Origin: Gammaproteobacteria bacterium
GTDB taxonomy: Bacteria; Pseudomonadota; Gammaproteobacteria; Pseudomonadales; Pseudohongiellaceae
Length of the DNA stretch: 49,552 nt
Direction: 5' to 3'
Assembly (NCBI GenBank): GCA_030831125.1
Contig: JAURLQ010000019.1
Coordinates: forward strand, 1 to 49,552
Part shown: positions 35,461 through 42,290 of the stretch, piece after piece
How the letters are laid out: the number at the start of each line of letters is the position of its first letter
Position numbering within the stretch: the stretch's first letter is position 1
The notes under the pieces: model-generated
What the model saw: only the letters and a program-made list of their open reading frames with translations
Databases searched by the model: none
Told to the model about the DNA's origin: nothing
Made by a program: the position numbers and the translations under genes

Positions 35461-36180
35461 TCAGCCCGGCTTGCGGACTATAAGCAGGAAGCGATCAGGG
35501 TTTCTGCCGAGCTCCGGTGCTGTGGCTGACATGGAATGATCATCGGCAGTTGTCCGCAGAATGTCGGAATCGGTCACGATTTCCAGACCAGCTGCTTCAA
35601 CCCAGCGGCGGGCATTGGCCGGATCCATACGATGACCGTTGCCAGGTGAGGCAGGGCCGGCAATATGATCGATTACTGCGGCGCGCCCGCCCGGTTTCAG
35701 TACTTTCGCAATGTCCTGCATGGCGGCAATGCCGCGCTCATCATTGTAGTGGTGGATGTTCAGTGCAGTAACAGCGATGTCTGCGATATTTGCAGGCATG
35801 TCACCCAGATTGTCAAAAGATACTTCAACATTGCCCAGACCGGCCGCGATATCCAGGAATTGCTGGCCATTGTTCTGCTGCATGGCGCGTGGTCCTTCCT
35901 GCATGTAAACCTTGCCTGTTGGTCCTACTGCAGCTGAAAGGACTCGTGTATACCAACCGCCTGCAGCACCGATATCCACGGCTGTCATGCCTGCATCCAC
36001 TCCCAGCAGTTGCATTACCTGATAGGGACGGCGTGCACCATCGCGGATACGATCTTCCATTGGGCGGGAGTCTGCTTCCAGTTTTTCCATGAAATCTGGC
36101 GCAACATCAGCAAATGCCAAAGTGCCTGCCAGCATGGTCAGGCCCAGACAGATGCCGGATTTCAACAATAAGCGTTTCAT
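35461..36180 (-). CDS. Exported SAM-methyltransferase-fold protein
   Basis: A 239-residue protein with a typical cleavable signal peptide (LAGTLAFAD) followed by a class I methyltransferase fold: motif I TAVDIGAAGGWYTRVL, the helix GKVYMQEGPRAM, DIAVTALNIHHY, and VLKPGGRAAVIDH. The fold normally uses S-adenosylmethionine, which is not expected in the periplasm, so the export signal is puzzling. It may have another ligand, or methylate during or before export. The gene has its own terminator and diverges from the SRPBCC gene. Confidence 0.85.
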   Translation of the reverse strand: MKRLLLKSGICLGLTMLAGTLAFADVAPDFMEKLEADSRPMEDRIRDGARRPYQVMQLLGVDAGMTAVDIGAAGGWYTRVLSAAVGPTGKVYMQEGPRAMQQNNGQQFLDIAAGLGNVEVSFDNLGDMPANIADIAVTALNIHHYNDERGIAAMQDIAKVLKPGGRAAVIDHIAGPASPGNGHRMDPANARRWVEAAGLEIVTDSDILRTTADDHSMSATAPELGRNPDRFLLIVRKPG

Positions 36181-36338
36181 ATATTTCCCCTTTGAGTGGT
36201 TCCGTTTGCAAGGTAAAGGACGTACACACCTTGCGCAGGGTGTACAAACTAACGGGCCTTGGATGCAACTTCAAGTACCGTTGGTGGCAATTTCTGCAAA
36301 GATTGCCTTTGCATGACATGTTGCTGCCCGATCCGGTT

Positions 36339-36366
36339 TTGCAAGTTTCGCACTGTGCCCTATACT
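36339..36366 (+). promoter_or_regulatory. Sigma-70-type promoter of the SRPBCC gene
   Basis: TTGCAA at 36339-36344, a 16-base spacer and TATACT at 36361-36366. Transcription would start near 36373, 68 bases before the ATG. Confidence 0.55.
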
Positions 36367-36440
36367 CGGCAGCCGTCAAGTACAAAGATGCCAATGCCGG
36401 TTGCTGCCCCACAGTAGTCCGGCCTCAACCGGAGTCCAGA

Positions 36441-36944
36441 ATGAATAAATTGATAAAAAGGGTAGTTGGAGCATTTGTGTTGCTGGCTGCCAGCCATACA
36501 ACGCTTGCTGCAGAACCGGAATATGTAACCATCGAATTGGAAATCGATATCAACAAACCGGCTGCAGAAGTCTGGGAAAAAGTCGGTGACTACTGCGATA
36601 TCGGCGAATGGCTGAATGTCGATTGCGCAATTACTTCAGGTGATGGTGGTATGGGTACAGTGAGGGTGCTTGCCGGAGGTCGCGTTATTGAAATTCTTGT
36701 TGCGGCAACTGAGTTGTCCTATGGCTATACGCAGCCTGTTGTGGAAGGGCAATTCTATAATCTTTATCACGGTTTCATGGAAGCCAGGCCTGTGACAGCA
36801 ACCACGTCAAAAATGGTCTATACCCTCGTTTATGATGTTTCCAATCTGGCCGACCAGGCTGCAAAGGATGCCGATATTGCCCGCAGAACAGGCATGTTTG
36901 AAGGTGCGCTGAACAACATCAAGGCCATTGCTGAAGGCAATTGA
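36441..36944 (+). CDS. Exported SRPBCC-fold (START-like) protein
   Basis: A 167-residue protein; the ATG at 36441 has GGAG seven bases upstream and opens a signal peptide ending TTLAAEP. The Polyketide_cyc2-type SRPBCC fold is recognised from IDINKPAAEVWEKVGDYCDIGEWL, the strand GTVRVLAGGRVIEIL and the long C-terminal helix. The domain binds hydrophobic ligands in a deep pocket; the ligand is unknown. Cysteines in DYCDIG and VDCAI could pair. It ends at a bidirectional terminator shared with cassette 3. Confidence 0.85.
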   Translation: MNKLIKRVVGAFVLLAASHTTLAAEPEYVTIELEIDINKPAAEVWEKVGDYCDIGEWLNVDCAITSGDGGMGTVRVLAGGRVIEILVAATELSYGYTQPVVEGQFYNLYHGFMEARPVTATTSKMVYTLVYDVSNLADQAAKDADIARRTGMFEGALNNIKAIAEGN

Positions 36945-36965
36945 TCAAAGGGATCAATGCATTGT

Positions 36966-36992
36966 AAAAAACCCCGCATAGCGGGGTTTTTT
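36966..36992. terminator. Bidirectional terminator between convergent genes
   Basis: Six A, the stem CCCCGC/GCGGGG with loop ATA, then six T. It serves the SRPBCC gene rightward and the cassette 3 fusion gene leftward. Confidence 0.9.
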
Positions 36993-37016
36993 GTTTTCGG
37001 TTCGTGGTTATTCCCG

Positions 37017-38138
37017 TCAAAGCCTGTTGTCCTGGCAGTAGTGTTCAGGCGGGTCATTCCCTTCGAGCCATTTCAGTGTCCATGAACTGGTCCAGGGGCG
37101 GGTATAGGTTCCAGGATCGTCAATGGTCAGTTCTATATTCATGGTGTCCAGGCTGGTTCTTGTGAGTCGTTCAGTCACATGCATCAGTTCGCTGTGCGGT
37201 AAACCTCCGGGCAGCCAGAATTTTTCGTTGTATCCTTCGGATTCTATTACCAGTGTGTCTCCTTCCCAGTGCGCAGTGTTACGACCGTAGTAAAGGAGAT
37301 TGCCGGTATCCAGCTGGAAGTCTTCACTGTCCAGTTGCCTGCCGTCGGTATAGATCAGGTGCCAATCATTGTTTCCGCCACCCGAGATCACGAAGATGCG
37401 CTCCAGCGGTTTGTCTTCCAGCAACTGTATGCCGTAGGCATTGAGAAATTTGCGAGGTCCTGCCGGTGGCCGGCATTGAAGATAAGTGGGATCAGACTGC
37501 AGGAAATTCTGCTGCCTGTATTCGTAAAGTCGCAGGGCCCATTCCTGCAGCGGGGCTACTTTCGGGGCATCTGCGATATTCTGCAGTTGACCATTGTCTC
37601 CCATTGGTACAGATGTGCCGTCTTCTGCCAACACGGTGGTTGAGGGTATCCAGTATCCTGCGCTGCCAACAGGTGCTCCCAGCCTCGCAAGTCCATCGGG
37701 CCATCTTGGGACGGGCTGGTTCCTGTCGGCACCGATCGTGGACAGCAGGGAAGTGTACTGCAGTGTGAAAATCGCCTCTGCGCTGCTGTCCAGGGTAATC
37801 TGTTCTCCCCAGATCTGCCGGCTGCCATCACGCGACTCGAATCCCCTTACGGTTATCTGGTCACCCGGTTGCAAATTGTCTTCAGACCATCCGTTGGTTT
37901 CCAGCAATTGCGGGCTTTCCAGCTCTATATACCAGGGTAATTCTTCTCCGGCATCACCCACCAGCATGAATATGTGCGCATGGGGATTGGCCCAGTCAAG
38001 CCGGGAAACCCTTCCGGTGATGGTTCTTTCCCTGAGTGGGTCAAACTTGGAGCTGGCGCCATGATGAGCCAGCACCGGGCCGCTGACCGATATCAGGAGT
38101 GCTGCAACTAAAGGAATCGATCTATGGAGCAGGGACAT
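37017..38138 (-). CDS. Fusion: DUF6152 domain plus GHWEGDTLV domain (cassette 3)
   Basis: A 373-residue exported protein; the ATG at 38138 has GGAG eight bases upstream. The signal peptide ends PVLAHHGASSKFD, and residues about 24-125 are a DUF6152 domain (VSRLDWANPHAHIF, WYIELESPQLL, NLQPGDQITVRGFESRDGS). The rest is a GHWEGDTLV domain: YLQCRPPAGPRKF, GRNTAHWEGDTLVIES, VTERLTR, IDDPGTYTRPW, and a C-terminal cysteine (HYCQDNRL). In cassettes 1 and 2 these domains are separate neighbouring genes, so the fusion supports a direct functional link. It follows the gene at 38161-39084 with a 22-base gap. Confidence 0.88.
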   Translation of the reverse strand: MSLLHRSIPLVAALLISVSGPVLAHHGASSKFDPLRERTITGRVSRLDWANPHAHIFMLVGDAGEELPWYIELESPQLLETNGWSEDNLQPGDQITVRGFESRDGSRQIWGEQITLDSSAEAIFTLQYTSLLSTIGADRNQPVPRWPDGLARLGAPVGSAGYWIPSTTVLAEDGTSVPMGDNGQLQNIADAPKVAPLQEWALRLYEYRQQNFLQSDPTYLQCRPPAGPRKFLNAYGIQLLEDKPLERIFVISGGGNNDWHLIYTDGRQLDSEDFQLDTGNLLYYGRNTAHWEGDTLVIESEGYNEKFWLPGGLPHSELMHVTERLTRTSLDTMNIELTIDDPGTYTRPWTSSWTLKWLEGNDPPEHYCQDNRL

Positions 38139-38160
38139 GCAGATATCTCCGGTTTTCAAA

Positions 38161-39084
38161 TCAGGGAAAGATCGGCTGACTGCGATCCATTTGGTTGTAT
38201 TCAGTGCCCAGCATCAGTTCATACGCGAAATTCTCATCCTGGCAGACAAACTGGAATGATTCGCCATCTGACCATTCCATGTAGAAACCACTCGACCAGG
38301 GACGTGTGTAGGCTCCCGGATCATCAATGGTGACATCGTATCTGAGCCTGTCGAAGGAAACGCGATTGAAACGCTCTATGGTATGAAGCTGGCTGGTATG
38401 CGGGTCGCCTTCTGCGTCAAACCACATTTTTTCATTGAAACCCACTGTATCCACTACCAGTGTGTCACCTTCCCAGTGACCTGTGGAGTGACCATGATAG
38501 GTAGGTTTCAGATCTTCGGGATGACCCCGTCCATCCATCCAGATTTCCCGGTAATGGCGAGGCCCTCCAGTGGGGAACATGTAGATTTTCTGCATTTCGG
38601 GAAATTCAACAAACTGTGTGCCATAGGCTGTAGCTACAGCACGGGGACCGGCAGAAGGCTTGCAGCGTACATAGGGTTCGAAACGGGTGCGCGAGCGTGC
38701 CTCGAACAGGGCTTTGGCCCAGGGTTGATAGGGAATTTCGCTAAGCATTATTTTTTCGTGGCGGTCTTCAATGCGCATGACTTGTTCGAAAGGGGTATAG
38801 GCAATTATCGAACCCTCGGGAATGTAGTCAAAAATTGCAAGCATCGGGCGCGTACCGAAACCTTCCCATGAGCCGACCTGCCCGGGGACCGAGCCGAGTA
38901 TGACGCGACCCTCTGTATTGCGGGGAGGGGGACTGCCTGCTTCAGCGGCTGCCACCCGGGTAGCAGACGGGGAGCCGACAACCTGTTGCGGGTCTGCGGC
39001 GGGAGTCTGGGCGCGGACAATGGTTGTTGCGGCAAATAACAGCCCGGCAGTAAACAAGGCTGTGCAGATCGCATTGGTTTTCAA
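38161..39084 (-). CDS. Secreted GHWEGDTLV-family protein (cassette 3)
   Basis: A 307-residue exported protein started by TTG at 39084, supported by GGGGG six bases upstream and an immediate signal peptide (ending IVRAQ). Landmarks: YVRCKPSAGPRAV, HSTGHWEGDTLVVDTVGFN, TIERFNR, IDDPGAYTRPW and FVCQDENF. Its closest relative in the window is the C-terminal domain of the next gene, which shares the segment TRPW with the same spacing and the CQDE/CQDN end, so the pair arose by tandem duplication followed by loss or gain of the DUF6152 domain. Function unknown. Confidence 0.87.
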   Translation of the reverse strand: MKTNAICTALFTAGLLFAATTIVRAQTPAADPQQVVGSPSATRVAAAEAGSPPPRNTEGRVILGSVPGQVGSWEGFGTRPMLAIFDYIPEGSIIAYTPFEQVMRIEDRHEKIMLSEIPYQPWAKALFEARSRTRFEPYVRCKPSAGPRAVATAYGTQFVEFPEMQKIYMFPTGGPRHYREIWMDGRGHPEDLKPTYHGHSTGHWEGDTLVVDTVGFNEKMWFDAEGDPHTSQLHTIERFNRVSFDRLRYDVTIDDPGAYTRPWSSGFYMEWSDGESFQFVCQDENFAYELMLGTEYNQMDRSQPIFP

Positions 39085-39192
39085 TTTTATCCCCCCGGTA
39101 TGACAAACCGGCTCATCCTAGCAGGGATGGATATCAAAGTTGAGGTCTGACCGGTTCGATTTCATACAATGTGGCGAGAAAAATTCAGGCCA

Positions 39193-39220
39193 GAAAAAAC
39201 CGGACTCCTGAGGAGTCCGG
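39193..39220 (-). terminator. Rho-independent terminator of the 34-residue gene
   Basis: Stem CCGGACTCC/GGAGTCCGG with a 3-base loop, followed leftward by six T. It lies 73 bases after the small gene's stop. Confidence 0.85.
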
Positions 39221-39292
39221 CTTCCTGGCGAACAATGATGTGTTTTCTGGTGTAACAGTACGGATCGGTGCTTGCGCAACCACGCGAAGTTT

Positions 39293-39397
39293 TCAGACTT
39301 CGATTTTGCCCATACCGATACCAATGAGAGTGCTGACGATGCCGGTAATAGCTGTGAATGCCATGAGCCCGCAAATCATGAAAAATACGCTGTCCAT
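39293..39397 (-). CDS. 34-residue membrane protein with FNR-type promoter
   Basis: The frame begins MDSVFFMICGLMAFTAITG and ends GIGMGKIEV: a single hydrophobic helix of about 26 residues with a charged C-terminal end. An AGGGACAGG stretch precedes the ATG. Although tiny, it has its own promoter with a perfect FNR-type box (39492-39505) and its own terminator, strong signs that it is a real gene. A longer frame extends upstream but passes through the promoter. It may be a small accessory subunit of an oxidase or another membrane complex, by analogy with CydX- or CcoQ-like proteins (inference only). Confidence 0.65.
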   Translation of the reverse strand: MDSVFFMICGLMAFTAITGIVSTLIGIGMGKIEV

Positions 39398-39463
39398 TTG
39401 CCTGTCCCTCTCGAATTGACGTTTTGAAAATTGTTGTTGGCGAGTGGCGCAACAATGAGGGTA

Positions 39464-39505
39464 ATTAGACAAGGGCCGCCCCTGATTCGCATTGATGCAT
39501 ATCAA
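39464..39505 (-). promoter_or_regulatory. FNR/Anr-type class II promoter
   Basis: TTGATGCATATCAA at 39492-39505 matches the FNR consensus TTGAT-N4-ATCAA at every fixed base. Leftward, a -10 element TCTAAT occupies the complement of 39469-39464. If RNA starts at 39457, the box is centred exactly at -41.5, the textbook class II activator position. Activation under low oxygen is inferred. Confidence 0.75.
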
Positions 39506-39624
39506 CGCCAGGTAGCTTCAGGCTTCAGGTATGGGAAAGAATCGGGATTGTCAGGTTGAAAGCGGGAGAGCTTCAAAAACCTGTGGGACAGGCAGATCTG
39601 TGCCCATCCCGTGCAGGTGCAGTA

Positions 39625-39741
39625 TCAATGGCTCAGGTAGAAAGCCACAGTGAAAAAGGCGATTGCTACAGCCGCGAGTATTGCCAGTGCGTCTGCGTCA
39701 GAATCGGTGTTCTCGTAAGGTGATTTGTCCTGGTCTGTCAT
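39625..39741 (-). CDS. 38-residue single-pass membrane protein near oxidase assembly genes
   Basis: A short frame coding for a hydrophilic acidic N terminus (MTDQDKSPYENTDSDADALA) and one membrane helix (ILAAVAIAFFTVAFYLS). It lies 88 bases downstream of SURF1 on the same strand, where small oxidase-associated proteins often occur. The ribosome-binding sequence is only moderate (AGAG). It could be a small subunit or assembly helper of the caa3 oxidase; no family is recognised. Confidence 0.5.
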   Translation of the reverse strand: MTDQDKSPYENTDSDADALAILAAVAIAFFTVAFYLSH

Positions 39742-39829
39742 TGCGGCTCTCTGGTCTGTTCGATAATCAGGGTAGGTTGATATGGCTGGTCCGGCTGCTC
39801 GTTTACCAGGCGCCTTCCAACAGTCGGGT

Positions 39830-40609
39830 CTATTCTATAAAAATTTTGGGCACCATGCCCAGCTTCCTGACGTTGCTGCTCAATACAATTGTGACAATGG
39901 CAACTGCCAGGGCCATCGCAAACCACTGCAGTGCATAGGAAAAGTTCTGCCCGGAGTCAACCACGATGCCCGGCCAGTGCCTGGTCAGCACGCCAGGTTG
40001 ATCAGCCAGCAACCTCACCGGATAGGGAAAAACCTCAGTATCAAATAGCGGTGCCAGTTCAGAGGGATTCAGATAACGCACTTGCAGTGGCCATTGGGCT
40101 GTTGTCAACGGGCCGTTTTCCGATTGCGGGAATTCCTCTGGAATGAAAATTTGTCCTTCCAGCACAATATTGCCGGCAACAGCTGGCTGAATCTGTTTCA
40201 GCACCGCCGGGTCGGAAATAGACTGCCAGCCCCTGCTGACCAATACAGTCAGGTCAAGCCCGTCAACGCTGAACGGGGTGATGATTTCGTAGCCGGACTG
40301 GTCCATGAAAGTCTGATAAAGCAGATAGATGGTCTTTTCATTGAGATATTGGCCAGACATGACAACACGTCGGCTCTGGTGCTGCATTCTGTCGAAGGCA
40401 ATGCCGGCAACCGGTACTTCATCAAGTGGAGTGGGAGGAAGTTCTGCTGCAGCAATATAGGTAAGCTGCAGGTCCGCTTTTTCCCGGGCCCTGTCCATTT
40501 GCCACAGACCCAGCCTGATCAGCCCGCTCATGAACAAAAGCACGCATATGGCAATAATCCAGTTAATTCGGAATACGACACGGCCTATTGTCAATGTAGT
40601 GCGCAACAT
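39830..40609 (-). CDS. SURF1-family cytochrome oxidase assembly protein
   Basis: A 259-residue protein with the SURF1 layout: an N-terminal membrane helix (WIIAICVLLFMSGLIRLG) followed by LGLWQMDRAREK, a periplasmic domain (YLLYQTFMDQSGYEIITPF, LVSRGWQ), and a C-terminal helix after HWPGIVVDSGQNFSYALQWF. SURF1 helps insert haem a into oxidase subunit I. It starts six bases after the CtaB stop and is co-transcribed with it, divergent from the oxidase structural genes. Confidence 0.93.
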   Translation of the reverse strand: MLRTTLTIGRVVFRINWIIAICVLLFMSGLIRLGLWQMDRAREKADLQLTYIAAAELPPTPLDEVPVAGIAFDRMQHQSRRVVMSGQYLNEKTIYLLYQTFMDQSGYEIITPFSVDGLDLTVLVSRGWQSISDPAVLKQIQPAVAGNIVLEGQIFIPEEFPQSENGPLTTAQWPLQVRYLNPSELAPLFDTEVFPYPVRLLADQPGVLTRHWPGIVVDSGQNFSYALQWFAMALAVAIVTIVLSSNVRKLGMVPKIFIE

Positions 40610-40615
40610 GGGGGC

Positions 40616-41512
40616 TTAGGCAAGGAGTCTGTCGAGGAAAATGGCAACAAATACCAATGGCAGATAAAGGATGGAATACTGGAAAACCTTTCTCGCTCCG
40701 GCCTTGTCTGTGGACTGCGTGAAAGCTATGGCGTACCAGAGGAAAACCAGCCCGTTGAGCAGGGTCAGTAGCAGGTAAACCATACCAAAATCACCGGTCA
40801 GATATAGCCCGGCGCTTACAGGCAGCAGGATGATGGTGTGAACCAGAATGTGAATGGCAGTATTGGTGCCAGTTTCGTCATTCCAGGAAAGCATCCGGAA
40901 GCCACCACGCAGATAGTCTTCGCGATATACCCATGAAATGGCAAAAAAGTGTGGCATCTGCCAGACATACAGAATGAGAAACAGCGCCCATGCCTCATTG
41001 CCCAGCACTCCGCTGGCAGCAGTGCAGCCGAGCACCGCAGGCAGCGAACCGGGGACTGCACCTACCCAGGTGTTGAGAATGCTTCTGGTTTTTAGCGGGG
41101 TATAGAGAAACAGATAACTGGCCCATGACAGAAAGCTCAACAGCAGGGTCATGTTGTTGACCCCCAGGGCAATCACCAGAAAGCCCAGCAGGGAAATGGC
41201 CAGCCCGAACGCCAGTGCGTATACAGGTTTTACCCTCGCAGCCGGCAGAGGGCGCATTCGGGTTCTGAACATCTGAGCATCCGCATTGCGTTCCTTCCAT
41301 TGATTGAGGGTATTGGCGCCACCACCCACCATGGTGGTACCCACAAGCGTATAGAGCAGCGCTACCAGTGTGCTGTTGCTGTTCGCACTGATGAAATACC
41401 CCATGCAGGTGGAAACCAGCACAAGGGTGAGCAGGCGAAATTTGATCAGGGCCAGGTAGGCACTGAATGCGGGCAGCCTTGCTGGCGGGTTGGCCCCGGT
41501 TTCAACATTCAT
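40616..41512 (-). CDS. ctaB: Protohaem IX farnesyltransferase (haem O synthase)
   Basis: A 298-residue UbiA-type prenyltransferase with about eight or nine membrane helices. The first Asp-rich site appears as NQWKERNADAQMFRTRMRPLP, the RTRxRP hallmark of CtaB/CyoE, and a second polar site as YREDYLRGG. It adds farnesyl to protohaem to give haem O, the precursor of haem A for the adjacent oxidase. A haem A synthase gene is not in the window. ATG at 41512 gives the usual cytoplasmic N terminus. Confidence 0.95.
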   Translation of the reverse strand: MNVETGANPPARLPAFSAYLALIKFRLLTLVLVSTCMGYFISANSNSTLVALLYTLVGTTMVGGGANTLNQWKERNADAQMFRTRMRPLPAARVKPVYALAFGLAISLLGFLVIALGVNNMTLLLSFLSWASYLFLYTPLKTRSILNTWVGAVPGSLPAVLGCTAASGVLGNEAWALFLILYVWQMPHFFAISWVYREDYLRGGFRMLSWNDETGTNTAIHILVHTIILLPVSAGLYLTGDFGMVYLLLTLLNGLVFLWYAIAFTQSTDKAGARKVFQYSILYLPLVFVAIFLDRLLA

Positions 41513-41626
41513 TTACAGATTGAACACCAGAAAACGGCGTAAGCCGTGATAAACTTGCGGGATATTTCGGAAGGGCGCGATTATACAGGCCACTGCACGG
41601 ATATTTCCATGCCGGTGTTGCTGATT

Positions 41627-41645
41627 TCCCTGTTTTTTCAGGGAG
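41627..41645 (+). promoter_or_regulatory. Hairpin that covers the ribosome-binding site of 41653
   Basis: TCCCTG (41627-41632), six T as the loop, then CAGGGA (41639-41644). The 3' arm contains the AGGGAG that serves as ribosome-binding site for the ATG at 41653. It could mask the site until melted or bound; a weak terminator-like remnant is the alternative. Confidence 0.35.
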
Positions 41646-41652
41646 CATCATC

Positions 41653-41952
41653 ATGTCGCCCCTTCATGCATCCAACCATACAAGCACAGTTGTTGAAGTT
41701 ATGAATGACAAATATCTGGCCTGGGGGCTCTTCGGACTGACAGGGCTGCTCTATCTCCTTGGGGTTGCAGCGTTCATTTCCATGCTGCAGGCAATGCTGA
41801 TCCGCGACACTGTTACTGCTATCGAGTCTGCTTTCGGTTCTTTTGTGCTGATGATCATGCTTTTTCTGCTGGCTCGCAGAACCAGGGAAGCTGCAAAACG
41901 GAAAATTCAGCAAGCGAACAATTTCAGCACCGATAGTGCCGGGAAACCCTAG
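41653..41952 (+). CDS. Small two-helix membrane protein, unrecognised
   Basis: A 99-residue protein with two hydrophobic helices (YLAWGLFGLTGLLYLLGVAAF and FGSFVLMIMLFLLARR) and a basic, polar C terminus (TREAAKRKIQQ). The start at 41653 has AGGGAG at good spacing; an internal Met at codon 17 is an alternative. It sits between the divergent ctaB and the oxidase operon and so may relate to respiration, but no family is recognised. Confidence 0.55.
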   Translation: MSPLHASNHTSTVVEVMNDKYLAWGLFGLTGLLYLLGVAAFISMLQAMLIRDTVTAIESAFGSFVLMIMLFLLARRTREAAKRKIQQANNFSTDSAGKP

Positions 41953-42290
41953 CCAAAGCAGGCAGAAACCATTATATTTCGCGCCTGTTATGCAGGATGC
42001 CGTCTTGTGATGGCTGCCTGCCAGGAAATTACTGATCAGAACCGGTTTTTTTGCAAGAACACAGGCTCCTGAAATCGAAGTCTATAGCGCAACTTTCGAG
42101 GAATAGTGTAGAAAATGCCCCTTAGCCACTTCCTGCCGTATCCACTCTGCTATCTGACCCAGATCAAATTTTTGCCTGCGATTGATCGCAGGATATTCAG
42201 TACCTCTGTCAACTGGCCTAGAATCCGCTGATTCGCCACACTGCCCAGACGTAATTTCAGATTAAATTGCCCGAGAAGGATAAGTAAGTC
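41953..42290 (+). promoter_or_regulatory. Upstream region of the oxidase operon with an 18-bp palindrome
   Basis: The 338 bases before coxB contain no convincing gene. At 42175-42192 lies CCTGCGATTGATCGCAGG, two perfect 8-base arms around TG, about 100 bases before the start codon. No T-run follows, so an operator is likelier than a terminator. AAGGAT precedes the coxB ATG by about ten bases. No clear -35/-10 pair was found. Confidence 0.4.

Noticed and set aside
39398-39505. A longer 70-codon version of the 34-residue membrane protein
   Set aside because: The extra codons run through the FNR-type box and -10 element and would not be transcribed from that promoter.
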